Assembly (NCBI GenBank): GCA_029448655.1
Contig: JACCLO010000010.1
Span: 496,001-560,000, forward strand
Source of the DNA: Wolfiporia cocos
Taxonomy: Eukaryota > Basidiomycota > Agaricomycetes > Polyporales > Phaeolaceae
Reading direction: 5' to 3'
DNA length: 64,000 nucleotides
The notes beneath the pieces were generated by a model. That model did not search any database. It was not told the origin of the DNA and saw only the letters and a program-made list of their open reading frames with translations. Position 1 is the first letter of the stretch; each line of letters begins with the position of its first letter. This document shows, piece after piece, positions 43,001 through 51,831 of this stretch. A program made the position numbers and the translations under genes.

Positions 43001-45035
43001 CGTGGAGGAACACAAACTCGAGCAACTCCCACTAGACCGACCCATCAAACTGTACAACGCTGACGGTAGTACCAACGCTGCGGGCAAGATGACGCACTAT
43101 GTCGAACTCCAGATGCAGATCGACACGCATTTGGAAACGCGCAAGTTCCACGTCACCGAGCTGAGCTCGGCAGACATATTCCTCGGCTTCGATTGGTTGG
43201 AAGACCACAATCCCACCATCGACTGGAAGAAACGCCGAATCACCTTCACCTGCGACTGCGAACACGAGCAGATCGAGGATGGTGACCATATATATTACAT
43301 CTTTGCTGACGCCTGGATACGAAATAGGGACGAGTGCCGGGCCGACATCGCTGAGCAAGTCCGCGCAACGAAGGCAACCGAGATCGCCATCGCCACCGGC
43401 AAAACCACGGAAGCCAAGACCTTCGAGGAGGTGGTCCCCGAGTACTTACGCGAATTCGAAGACGTGTTTAAGGAAACGGAATTCGACCATCTCCCCAAAA
43501 GGCGACCGTGGGACCACGCCATAGAACTCTTACCGAACTCCGAACCCTACGCCGGCAAGATTTACGCCCTATCACCTCGAGAACAAGAGGTGCTAGATGA
43601 TTTCCTGGAGGAACAGCTACGGACTGGACGAATCCGACCATCCAAGTCACCATGGGGGGCACCATTCTTCTTCGTCAAGAAGAAGGATGGGAAACTGAGA
43701 CCCATTCAGGACTATCGGAAGTTGAACCAAATGACCAAGAAGAACCGGTACCCGCTCCCTCTGATCACGGAGCTGCTCAACAAGCTGAAACGAGCTAAGT
43801 ACTTGTCTAAATTGGACATTCGTTGGGGATACACGAACGTCAGAATCAAGGAAGGTGACGAAGAAAAAGCCGCCTTCATCACTAACAGGGGATTGTACGA
43901 ACCCTTAGTGATGTTCTTCGGAATGTGCAACGCACCGGGCACGTTCCAGACCTTGATGAACGACATCTTCCGAGACCTGATAATGACTGGAAAGGTCATT
44001 GTATATTTAGACGATATACTTGTTTTCACGGAGACCGAGGCAGAACATAAAGAGATCCTGCGCAAGGTTCTGCTCGTTCTCCGTCAAAACAAACTAACCT
44101 GTAAACCAGAGAAATGCGAGTTCATGAAGTCGGAAGTAGAATACTTGGGACACATAATCTCTCACGGGGAAATCCGTATGGATCCCGCGAAGGTGGCGGC
44201 AGTGGCTGAATGGCCCGCACCTCGGAACAAGAAAGAAGTACAATCCTTCATAGGATTCGCAAACTTCTACCGGGGATTCATTCCTAAGTTCTCCACGGTA
44301 GCACGCCCACTGATAAACCTAACCAAGGATACGCCTTGGCAGTGGGGTACGGCGGAACAGGAGTGTTTCGATAAGTTAAAGAAAATATTTATCGAAGCAC
44401 CCATGTTAGGGATACCAAACAACGACGACCCTTTTCGCATCGAGGCAGACTCATCGGACTTCGCAACCGGAGCCTGCCTCATGCAGAAACAGGACGGCGT
44501 CTGGAAACCCATCGCCTACCAGAGTAAGACGATGCTACCGGCAGAACGGAACTACGAGATCTATGACAGAGAACTCCTCGCCATCATGCGCGCGCTCGAT
44601 GAATGGCGGCATTTCGTAATGGGTGGCAAACACCCTGTAGAAGTACTAATGGACCATAAGAACCTAGAGTATTTTAAGACCCCGCAGAAGATTAATCCGC
44701 GACAAGCCCGGTGGATGACGGAACTCGCCGAGTATGACCTACAACTCGTGCACATCCCCGGGAAGACCAATGGAAGGGCCGATGGGCTTTCCCGAAGAAG
44801 TGATCACGGCAACGACAAGGATCACCTCGAAGGGCAAGTCGTCCTGAAGCCACACCTCTTCGTCCAAGACAGCGCAGAAAGGCTGCGATCTTCATTCTAT
44901 ACTGTAGTCAAGGGTATCACCCACGACGAAGTAAAAGAGAGGGTCAAAGCGGAAGCCGCTCTCTACGATGGAAAGGAAGGAGTAGAAGTAGGGGAAACGA
45001 CCGCCGCGGTCTGCGATATAGGAGGGGGAGGTTAA
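40032..45035 (+). CDS. Copy B Gag-dUTPase-PR-RT-RNase H polyprotein
   Basis: 1,667 codons from ATG 40032 (MAAPHDIDYIRAPRP). Gag is about residues 1-600, with a Cys/His stretch near residue 570 (CHSCSKTQ ... GCNKPVWH). An acidic and Lys/Arg-rich linker follows. The dUTPase spans about residues 805-937 with motifs AAGYNLHSAE, GRIAPRSGLA, GVVDEDYTG, GDRIAQFI and RGTQGFGSTG; motif 1 has Asn where copy A keeps Asp (CG to CA change). The protease active site is D978 in LIDSGSTGS. RT has YLDD at residues 1325-1328. RNase H has EADSSDFATG and YDRELLA, but LMDHKNLEYF with Met for the Thr of copy A. The frame ends with 10 foreign residues after a one-base loss near 45002-45008, cutting off integrase. 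gag and pol share one frame with no stop or slip between them, as in Tf1-like elements where protease does all the cutting. Confidence 0.92.
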   Translation: MAAPHDIDYIRAPRPARNPFEAPTPAAVEVDPYRPGQWVNYQVHGLPDDFALLSVADSIHAPRPQVEVAPVHTETIGQATPGRSLAHGASEEDQGPGMERLDQAFHLAREQSNTIRGGSQLGRIDSPLAMQWAFPPNPTSADFGFRCQTVAATMVQTGVWNADMGARFLREAQRLQADALAAGDAASLHSQHSAPRRSVPLVPEGCFRPVENWVRSVHMGSPPPVNPNTRPASNGSRQTNPFLPRYTPPVITPQVPYSVMAAQSPGRNIDMFGNPLNAPPVPPSEAPRTAHVNTWRAAPLQGTRASMWRPEKPASSQWDAYSMLPEPRPDPRYKSKVREPEPFTGENFIAWVMRLKLYIDDNRPLLFTDSKKIGTAISLIRGPKVDLWVTAFTREHYRDGQWHLSWLRFVWELHQKFDDPDLEKKSAVAAEKLSMTIGKGEEYFQELERLLAEAKYDKKNQIVHRWVTSAIPKEIYMAVHSAFVAATVNDKTQRGYNVQIPEDYESWKQAILRTDNAMRRLRDEERLCRGRDTGKGVADKGKGRATTSSSGTTRSEPTAEEQANLLKRKCHSCSKTQAEAPGKGCNKPVWHQPNWKPRAATSGGNTGARPSQPARTRQAVEGPPAEKVLGEVSQEDFVRMVAAWAKENPEAAKEAGFTQVRPLSNNKFSVLEIEAPVNVSISESASEGNEPVDGLYGLGTGAPIFNYVSVPRSVDMAPGDDDGASTCSDDSFVTASEEPPTGAWWEDKTVLNSSSINVNYVPMDVDLVVDSDVQMADASKPTVQKKTEKKMRRRRAKKKAVTLNIYLDHPRAIPPERKSEGAAGYNLHSAEEVVIPNGKRITVDTGIMIRMPPGVYGRIAPRSGLALKGVDVEAGVVDEDYTGRLKVILNNQTGTDYQVEYGDRIAQFILECNMTPDTRIVKSIRETRRGTQGFGSTGEKLRGNVVVIQTGKRGRQIEVPITLHRPDGRALFTKALIDSGSTGSVISRAYVEEHKLEQLPLDRPIKLYNADGSTNAAGKMTHYVELQMQIDTHLETRKFHVTELSSADIFLGFDWLEDHNPTIDWKKRRITFTCDCEHEQIEDGDHIYYIFADAWIRNRDECRADIAEQVRATKATEIAIATGKTTEAKTFEEVVPEYLREFEDVFKETEFDHLPKRRPWDHAIELLPNSEPYAGKIYALSPREQEVLDDFLEEQLRTGRIRPSKSPWGAPFFFVKKKDGKLRPIQDYRKLNQMTKKNRYPLPLITELLNKLKRAKYLSKLDIRWGYTNVRIKEGDEEKAAFITNRGLYEPLVMFFGMCNAPGTFQTLMNDIFRDLIMTGKVIVYLDDILVFTETEAEHKEILRKVLLVLRQNKLTCKPEKCEFMKSEVEYLGHIISHGEIRMDPAKVAAVAEWPAPRNKKEVQSFIGFANFYRGFIPKFSTVARPLINLTKDTPWQWGTAEQECFDKLKKIFIEAPMLGIPNNDDPFRIEADSSDFATGACLMQKQDGVWKPIAYQSKTMLPAERNYEIYDRELLAIMRALDEWRHFVMGGKHPVEVLMDHKNLEYFKTPQKINPRQARWMTELAEYDLQLVHIPGKTNGRADGLSRRSDHGNDKDHLEGQVVLKPHLFVQDSAERLRSSFYTVVKGITHDEVKERVKAEAALYDGKEGVEVGETTAAVCDIGGGG
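42440..42845 (+). other. dUTPase domain of copy B
   Basis: Same domain as in copy A, between Gag and protease. Motifs 2 to 5 are standard; in motif 1 the conserved Asp of AGYDL is Asn. Thus each of the two elements has a different single motif change, and the shared ancestor presumably had a complete set. Confidence 0.9.
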
Positions 45036-45055
45036 TTATCCCTCGGGACGAAGAA

Positions 45056-46792
45056 TTGATCGGAAAAATCATTTCTTCATTCCACGACACCGTCTCAGCG
45101 GGACACCTCGGCACCGAAAACACATACACTGCCATACACCGACACTACTGGTGGCCAAAGATGCGATCAGACATCCGCCAGTACGTCAAGGCTTGTATCA
45201 AGTGCCAGGCCGCTAAGCCGGACCGATCCAAACGCGCGGCTCCACTCAACCCGAACCCGACTCCAGCACACAACTGGGAGAACATTTCCGTAGACATGAT
45301 CACGGGACTCCCCACTTCCAAGGGTCGCGACGCAATCATTGTAGTAGTAGACATGAAGTCAAAGGACTATATAGCTGTACCAACAACGACTAAACCATCG
45401 GCCGAAGGATGGGCCAACATATTTATAGACAAAGTATATACACAACACGGACTACCAAAGAAAGTATTTAGCGACAGAGGACCACAATTTGTAGCAGAAT
45501 TCATAAAGGACGTATACCGTAGACTAGGCATACAGGGAAACCCGAGTACCGCGTTCCACCCACAGACAGACGGGCAAACGGAACGTATGAACCAGGAACT
45601 CGAGGTTTACCTTAGGTTATTTATTAATGATACTCATACGAACTGGCCGGACTTACTCCCGCTGGCAAGCTTTGCGTACAAGACACACGTACACAGTAGC
45701 ACGGGATATAGTCCCTTTTACCTTACGCACGGATACCACCCCTTCACAGGTGTAGAGGCGCCGGAACAAGAAGAGGGGGTAGCACGGGATTGGGTCGAAC
45801 ACATGCACACTATATCCAAACTCGCTTCACAGAACCTGGAGAAAGCTAAGCTACGCATGAAAGAGTACTACGATAGGAAACGGGCATCGCCACTATCGTA
45901 CTCTGAAGGCGACTTGGTTTGGGTCGACGGCCGCAACATAAACATGGGCCACCCAACCAAGAAGCTTGACTCCAAGCGGTTTGGACCGTACAAGGTCACG
46001 AAGAAGGTCGGACACGGAGCATACGAACTAGACCTCCCCGCAGACATGCGCGGGATATATCCAGTATTCAACGAGGTCTTACTCCTACCATACACACCGC
46101 CCGCCTTCCCCAATCAAGACCACAGTAAACTGACGGAAAGCAATGACGCTCGCAGGCCTCTCAGGATCCTCGAATCCAGGGAAGACCGAGGGCGAGTCGA
46201 GCTAGAAGTCGAGTGGTCTGACGGGACTAAAACATTGGAATGGAAACGAGGATTGGACCATTACCAAGAGCTAGTCACAAAGTTCTTCGAAGCTAGACCA
46301 TCCGCCCCAGGCAACCAGTGGAAAAACAGAAACACTGGCTGGGACCACTCTGAAACCAAATGGGACCCAGAGTGGGAGGACTTCGAACGAAAAGCTCAGG
46401 AAATGGGACTTAGGGAGAACCCAAAGGAGTTCATCATATACGACAACATAGACATTACGCTTCTTATCAAAGGCAGCATACCATTCTACGCCTACGAAAA
46501 GAAGCTCGTTGCTCGAAACTTCTGGTTCTGCGATCCACGAACACGGGTCATGCAATACGGAATAAGAGTTGGACAGCCGATAGAATCCACTATACCTGAA
46601 TCGAAAGGATACTGGATCTACCCGGTCTTGAACACGCTCCAACTGGCGCACCCACACATCTGCACCAAAACCGTAGACCACCCGTGCCATGTCGACCAAA
46701 CAATGTACAAAGTGATTGCTGGGCGTGGGGACACGCAGCTAGAAGAGGGGGTACTGTCACAAGCCGATTTTCTCCAACTAGCTTGCGACTAG
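45056..46792 (+). CDS. Copy B integrase and C-terminal extension
   Basis: 578 codons, open from just after the frame break; the ATG at 45056 is simply the first Met. Integrase inserts the cDNA copy into the genome. HHCC finger: H10, H17, C47, C50. Catalytic triad D80, D140, E176 (VDMITG, FSDRGPQF, TDGQTERMNQE), the DD35E spacing. KRFGPYKV is a GPY-type module. RILESREDRGR, then VELEVEWSDGTKTLEWKRGL, resembles a chromodomain without a clear aromatic cage. The following 150 or so residues have no counterpart I know. The last residues (EEGVLSQADFLQLACD) are encoded by the polypurine tract and the first 38 bases of the 3' LTR. Confidence 0.9.
   Translation: MIGKIISSFHDTVSAGHLGTENTYTAIHRHYWWPKMRSDIRQYVKACIKCQAAKPDRSKRAAPLNPNPTPAHNWENISVDMITGLPTSKGRDAIIVVVDMKSKDYIAVPTTTKPSAEGWANIFIDKVYTQHGLPKKVFSDRGPQFVAEFIKDVYRRLGIQGNPSTAFHPQTDGQTERMNQELEVYLRLFINDTHTNWPDLLPLASFAYKTHVHSSTGYSPFYLTHGYHPFTGVEAPEQEEGVARDWVEHMHTISKLASQNLEKAKLRMKEYYDRKRASPLSYSEGDLVWVDGRNINMGHPTKKLDSKRFGPYKVTKKVGHGAYELDLPADMRGIYPVFNEVLLLPYTPPAFPNQDHSKLTESNDARRPLRILESREDRGRVELEVEWSDGTKTLEWKRGLDHYQELVTKFFEARPSAPGNQWKNRNTGWDHSETKWDPEWEDFERKAQEMGLRENPKEFIIYDNIDITLLIKGSIPFYAYEKKLVARNFWFCDPRTRVMQYGIRVGQPIESTIPESKGYWIYPVLNTLQLAHPHICTKTVDHPCHVDQTMYKVIAGRGDTQLEEGVLSQADFLQLACD
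46742..46754 (+). other. Copy B polypurine tract
   Basis: gaagagggggtac directly before the 3' LTR, identical in copy A and inside the coding frame. Confidence 0.75.
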
Positions 46793-47125
46793 AGACAGCC
46801 CTTATCTTATCTAAGCGCCCACCTACGATCACGTGCAAGGACCCCGAACACCCCACACGTGCCTAGACAGACCCCGGACACCCTTGTTGTGGCTCTACAC
46901 CTACGATAGGGTTTACCATACTCTAAACGGTCTACCAGCTTACGTAATACTGTATAGTAGCCAAGACATGTACAAACAGCCTACAAGCATATATACCAGC
47001 CAGATGAGCAGGGAGCACCCCAGACTCGTCTTGGCCTTTGTTGCCTTGAGTAGCCTCAGACTAGGAATACGCTTTCACGCGAGTAATATTCCCCTGAGTA
47101 GTTGCTTGAGAACACGCTTGTGTCA
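46755..47125 (+). repeat. Copy B 3' LTR
   Basis: 371 bp. Compared with the 5' LTR by eye: ccgcc/ccacc, catg/cacg, gacgag/gatgag and a small cluster near the end (gatagcg/gaacacg). The changed hairpin arm (agatgag) shows the stem is decaying here. Confidence 0.95.
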
Positions 47126-47148
47126 AAGATACTATGACGAAGTCACAG

Positions 47149-48270
47149 GATTCTCTGCTATGCGGATCCTAGCACTTAGTGCATGGAAGGCATGGATAGT
47201 GGCATATATTGCATTTATATGTGGCATGGTGCCTGCAGCAATCACGATGGTACGGGTCTCGGTGAGGATACCCTTCCAAGGTTAATTCGATCTTCCCGAA
47301 AGTATTTTGCAGTCTTGCAAGCGCTTGGAATGACTCAAAAAAACACATTAGAATCGGAGTATCGATTATACTTCATCCCTGAGGTCTGCATAGTTATCGG
47401 TGCCATGTCAGGCAATAGTTATGAAATGTCAGTGTCGTAGTGTGATGACAATCAAGCCCAGACTTACCTCAAACAGGAGTAAGCCTTGACCGTCATGCTC
47501 GTGACTTAAGTTATCATATATCGTGTATGCAGCTTTTTATGCACGCATTGGTGCAATCATATCAGATGTTCTTGTAATTATCACAACATGGGTTCAGGCA
47601 GTCCGGGACAACGGCATCAATGGCATAATTGTTCGACATTCCTTGCTTACTTTATTTCTCAGAGACGGTGAGCTCCTCAGGTATTATCCATGCCAATATT
47701 GATCCAAAAACAAAGGGACCGCATATTTCTTGTGTGTCACAATCATGCTCCCGTTACCATTGCTCACATTAACTAGGGTGCTTGTGACCGCCAACTTGAT
47801 GCAACTACTGGACAAAGGTATCATTGGGGTAAATGTAAGTTCTCGTTATTCTAGCAAGGCGAAACTCTCACTGTTTTTCTATAGACCAGTGGAGGGGACG
47901 TATTTTACCTGTGTTGGCTGTGAGTATCTCTGTAACCGAATTCCATCTGCGCCATGCACTAACTGGCCTCCCTAGCTTCGCCACTGGTGTTCTTACTTCA
48001 AGATTCATCTTCAATCTCCGCCAATTCGCCGCAGATTGTTCACATACAGGCACCAATCCGGGATATAGTTCGACTATGAGAGCTGGGATCAGCACACAGT
48101 TTAGGCTTCCATCTAACGCAGGCTCTGCTGCGGGAAGTATCATGGGCAATATCGGAGCTTCACTTGACCACGGCTTTCCAGATCTAGACGAGAGTGGGTT
48201 TGACGATGAACACGGAGATGACGATGAGAATCATCAGACATTGACAATCCTTTACGAACTGCCTCGGTAG
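47149..48270 (+). CDS. DUF6533-type membrane protein, copy 1, 3' half
   Basis: Resumes after the intron end cacag at 47148: FSAMRILALSAWKAWIVAYIAFICGMVPAAI, the next transmembrane segments, with later exons encoding IRADVLVI-like and LTLTRVLVTANLMQLLDKG segments and the tail SRFIFNLRQFA ... GSIMGNIGASLDHGFPDL followed by a very acidic end (DEHGDDDENHQ). The stop is near 48268. In the first block the frame runs into a stop after ITMVRVSVRIPFQG, while copy 3 stays open at this place, so an indel or an unrecognised intron is present. Several GT-AG introns are needed; the gene may be a pseudogene. Confidence 0.6.
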
Positions 48271-48614
48271 TCTGCGAGACACTGCTGTCAATGTTACCTC
48301 AGACCTGTTTCAATATTCCAATTACGATCTGATAATATCTAGAAGACTGATTGCCTCTAAGAATGATTAACATCCCCACTCTCTCGTGTATGCGATGGGA
48401 CATGGCATCGCGACGTTCAGATTCATTAATAGGCCTATTCAATAAATGCGAGGTGCGAACTGTAACAGCTTGATGACTAGTATGCCAGTAGCAGCGGGAT
48501 CATCTAATCACATCAAATGAAATGCAATGCAGATGCGTATGAGGGCATGAGCACTAAACATGATCGATGTACGGAAGCAGCGAGACGGGAGCAGGAGAGG
48601 CCGAGGGGTATCAC

Positions 48615-49575
48615 TAGTGTTGCCGAAGTTCAGTTCAGAACCAAGGTTCAGAACCTGAACCACCTGAACCGAACCTAGGTTCAGGTTCAGTCCAGGTCCG
48701 GTTCAGGGTAGGACATCAAGGTTCGGTTCTTGGTTCAGGGGGGTCATGGGTACCCTTGAACCAGGTACGAACCGGACTGAACCTTGAACCACATAGCATT
48801 AACATATTCTGTGTAGCCACTGGTGGATAAGCATCAATTACATTTATGTTCTTGCCATCTTTGCTATAGTGTTGTTGCAGTAAGTTATGGATAGCTGGCT
48901 TCACCATAGCAAGCACCAGCACTCATATACTCTAGTCTCCCAATATGGCAAGGGCTCAACCCCATGCTGGGATCACCATGCTTTCTGTGGCACTGGGCTG
49001 CATTTGTTGCTGTCAGATGAAGTAAGAAATGTAGAAGATTATGTTCCACTTCATATCCATGTTCCTAGGTTATATACAGTGTTGTCTAAGAATGGTTTGT
49101 TATTGAGGTTTGCCTCAGGCTAATTCACAATCATAAACTCTGATTACTGAACTGCTCAAGATGGCTGCCTTGAGTGATTATTGTGCATCTAAAATTTATG
49201 TTTACCACTCTAATCAAGATTAAGAGCCACTTTGGAATTCGGCCCAATAGACACCAAATGGAGGCACTGCAGAACTTGAAGTGTGATTACTTTAGTGGGT
49301 TCAATAGTGCCGGGAATGAGGTAGGCAATAGAGAGCAATTGGTATACATAGAAAGGTGCATGAAGTTGGTGTCTAAATTATTATTTTTACACTCTATAGA
49401 AGCAAGTAACTTAGCGGTTCGAACCTAGTTCGAACCATGAACCGAACCTGATGAACCAGTTCACCAGGTTCAGTCCAGGTTCAGGTTCAGGTTCAGGCTC
49501 CCTGCAGTCGGTTCGGTTCTGGGTTCAGCCCTAGACCCCCCTGAACCTGAACCGAACTGAACTTCGGCAACACTA
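48615..49575. mobile_element. hAT-type MITE, 961 bp
   Basis: Terminal inverted repeats TAGTGTTGCCGAAGTTCAGT and the matching ACTGAACTTCGGCAACACTA, and a perfect 8-bp duplication ggtatcac (48607-48614 and 49576-49583). Both flanks are densely filled with ggttcag / ctgaacc motifs, the subterminal repeats that hAT transposase binds. The centre has short frames without transposase motifs, so it is non-autonomous. It is inserted near the 3' end of the MFS transporter relic. Confidence 0.92.
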
Positions 49576-49583
49576 GGTATCAC

Positions 49584-50645
49584 GCCTTCCACGTGCCCTT
49601 CCTCCTCGAGTGCATCGTGCGCGCGGTTGCGAGGCACGCCGTGCCTGCGAGGATGACGACCTGCGTGCGCTACGGTGTCAGCAAACATGTTCGACGGAAA
49701 CGGAAGAGCGGCGCGTATCCCGCTAAACACGATCGCGCCCGCCCACCGGTTGGAGGGCTCGAGCAGCGCGCCATCGATCGGCGTGCCCGTGAGCATCGCG
49801 AGGGATGAGAAGCAGTAGCCGAAACCAATGCGCAGTCTGCGAGGGGAGCAAAAGCTGTGTGAGCGGCGGCAAGGGAGAGAGGGGACGCGGTACGCACCCC
49901 ATCTCGGCGGGACTGCGCGACATCGACGCGAGCATCTGCGGGAGGGAGACGACTGCGAGGGCGTGAGTCGCACGCGGGACAGACGACGAACGGAGGCGAC
50001 TCGCGTGCGCCGCTGAACGCGCCGTAGAAGATGGCAAAGACGATGACCGCGCCGTTGCTATTCGCCGCGGCGAACATGACGAAGACGAGCCCGCCGATGA
50101 CCGCGGCCGTGGGCGTGAGCGTGTTGAACGCGCCGATGCGGTCCGCCATCCCGTTCGGGATCGTGCGCCCGAGGATCGACGCCGCGTTGAGGATCGCGAT
50201 CTGCACTCAAAGGCGGTCGGCGCGGCGCTCGCGGACGAGAGGAAAGAGCACGTACGGTGTAGAACGCGAGCGTGCTCGAGAGCCCGTGCACGTTGACGAA
50301 CAACTGGAAGTAGAAGTCTGGCGGGGCGCGCCCCAGCACGTGCGCACACGCATGCAGGAGGCTAGGGCGCGTACACGGGAGGTAGACGCCCCAGAGGCCG
50401 AGGAACGCGCCGACGTTGGCGATAATGCACGGCGCGTCGGTGAGGATTGCGGCTATGCTCGGCTTCTCCGCGGACTCGAGGATGCCGAGCGCGAGGCTCC
50501 GCCGCCGCCAGTGGTGGGACTGCACGGAGAGCGCGGGGACGAGGAGGAAGCCCGAGCCGAGGCCCACGCCGACACCCTGCGCGAGGATGAGCTAGGAGTA
50601 CTGCGAGGGGTCTGCGAGCGAGAGCATCATCAGGCCGGGTGCGGT
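49584..50645 (-). pseudogene. MFS transporter relic (monocarboxylate-transporter-like)
   Basis: Minus-strand pieces: GLMMLSLADPSQYS, stop, then LILAQGVGVGLGSGFLLVPA with LSVQSHHWRRRSLALGI (the conserved loop of fungal MCT-type major facilitator proteins), a second piece with DFYFQLFVNVHGLSSTLAFY, QIAILNAASILGRTIPNGMA with DRIGAFNTLTP, and a last one with SLAMLTGTPIDGALLEPSNR WAGAIVFSGI in a further frame. Introns separate them. The stop is TAG at 50592-50594 where relatives have a Gln codon. The 5' half of the gene (first six helices) is missing beyond 50645. The hAT MITE interrupts the C-terminal tail, and a continuation of the frame is visible left of 48607. GC content is well above that of the surrounding repeats. 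Such proteins carry organic acids or other small solutes across the plasma membrane. Confidence 0.65.
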
Positions 50646-50674
50646 TGTCAGCGGTCCGACTCGATATATTACCG

Positions 50675-50929
50675 TCATTTAAGCCGCTTCGGCGGCTCGT
50701 CCGCTTTTTCTCTCTCCTCAGCTGCAGCGCGCGCATCGTGCACCTTCTCCTCAACGGCCTCCCTCACGGCCTCCACTTTCTCCGCGACCGCCGGCGCCGG
50801 CGCCGCCTCCCCGCTCTGCCTGACCACACTTGCCGCCTCCCGCACTCGCGTGTCCACCGCCGCGCTCCTGCCGAGCGCGTCCTTGAGCTTAAGCCCCGTC
50901 GCATCCTCGAGCCTCTCCACCGCGCTCAT
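50675..50929 (-). CDS. Small Ala/Glu-rich helical protein, hypothetical
   Basis: 84 codons from MSAVERLEDATGLKLKDALG to EREKADEPPKRLK. The sequence is strongly charged and alanine-rich and would form a long amphipathic or coiled-coil helix. GC-rich codon use like the neighbouring transporter relic. No family is recognised. It abuts the point where the transporter sequence breaks off, so it may be a rearranged piece of another gene. The 5' end overlaps the duplicated block at 50930-51345. Confidence 0.4.
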   Translation of the reverse strand: MSAVERLEDATGLKLKDALGRSAAVDTRVREAASVVRQSGEAAPAPAVAEKVEAVREAVEEKVHDARAAAEEREKADEPPKRLK

Positions 50930-51345
50930 AGCGCGACGGCGCGGCGTTGCTGGCAGCAAGCATCAGCTTAGATGTTCTGTCACGATACGGAGTGTAGCAC
51001 GCACGGAAAGCAGGCTTCAGTCTCCTCCGGCGTCGGTACGCGGAGCGAGCGGGACTGTGGGTCCGGAGTGTGGCTGCACGACCCGCACAGGCGCTGGTCC
51101 CGGCAATGTCCGCAGCAAAGTGCTGAGCTTCTCCGAAGCGTGCGTACACTGCACCCACTGGCACCCATTCCGCTTACTCACCGGTTCATGCTGGATAGAC
51201 GTGTACTGTGAACGATGGGCTGACTGAAGTCTCGGCTGTATAGTATGAATAAATGTCGTGCGTATGATGCACAACTTGGGGCTGAAGGTCGCCACAGCCA
51301 TTCTCGTGGCATCTGAGAGCGTAGCCAACCTGATTCCAAGTCATT
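50930..51345 (+). repeat. Duplicated block, copy 1
   Basis: Shares with 53815-54270 the segments gcggcgttgctggcagca, ttctgtcacgatacggagtg, cccggcaatgtccgcag, ccgcttactc and ggctgactgaagcctcgg (minor changes). One copy lies before and one after DUF6533 copy 2, so the block belongs to a segmental duplication. No convincing protein is encoded. Confidence 0.65.
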
Positions 51346-51382
51346 GGCCACATAACCCGAGCTCCGCCCACATCAGATCAAT

Positions 51383-51800
51383 GGGCGCCATCCACAGAGC
51401 TTCGTGCGACTTGTCGTTGCATATTCTGCACTGGAATTTTGACAGATGCTATGTAAGAGTCGAGATGTAACAGATTTCCGCGCCTTCATCTTATACCAGT
51501 GGGCTACGGTGACTCGCATCTGAGTATATGCCGCGTCACATATCTTCCTCTGTGTCCACGAGCAACAAACCCCCATAAGTACAACAAGTATCCCTCGATT
51601 GATTTGAGTTCGCCTACAACAGATCGAGTGTCAAATTCGTTGGCAGTGCGATTAATACATCGACTTCCAGGGGCGACCGCAGCTGTACGTGCGCCTGGAG
51701 ATGTCATGCAGACAGATGGGCACAGCCATCTAACTATAAATTACCGCCTTAGTAGGAAGCGAACGTTTACGATCTATCAAGCATCTCTTCCATGACTATA
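51383..51800 (+). repeat. Duplicated upstream region of DUF6533 copy 2
   Basis: Similar along its length to 62853-63300, which stands at the same distance before copy 4 (shared tttgacagatg, gtaagagtcgagatg, cgcatctgagt, cttcctc.gtgtcca). Includes the promoter region; the TATA box is tatacag near 51798. Confidence 0.6.
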
Positions 51801-51831
51801 CAGCCCGAAGCATATCTTCAGGAAGCTAGCG

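Larger units (their letters stand above)
38891..47125 (+). mobile_element. Ty3/Gypsy LTR retrotransposon with dUTPase, copy B
   Basis: 8,235 bp with 371-bp LTRs and perfect duplication aagat (38886-38890 and 47126-47130). Same layout as copy A. gag, dUTPase, protease, RT and RNase H are one uninterrupted frame (40032-45035); a net loss of one base near 45002-45008 breaks the link to integrase (45056-46792). The LTRs differ at about six positions, mostly CpG transitions, so it is somewhat older than copy A. It lies in an intron of the DUF6533 copy 1 gene; copy 2 (near 52373) shows the uninterrupted target ccagcaagatactatgacga. Confidence 0.95.

Noticed and set aside
50031..51227. 398-codon plus-strand frame over the transporter relic
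   Set aside because: It is antisense to the MFS segments, extends because of high GC content and has no domain; the minus-strand motifs are clearly the real signal.
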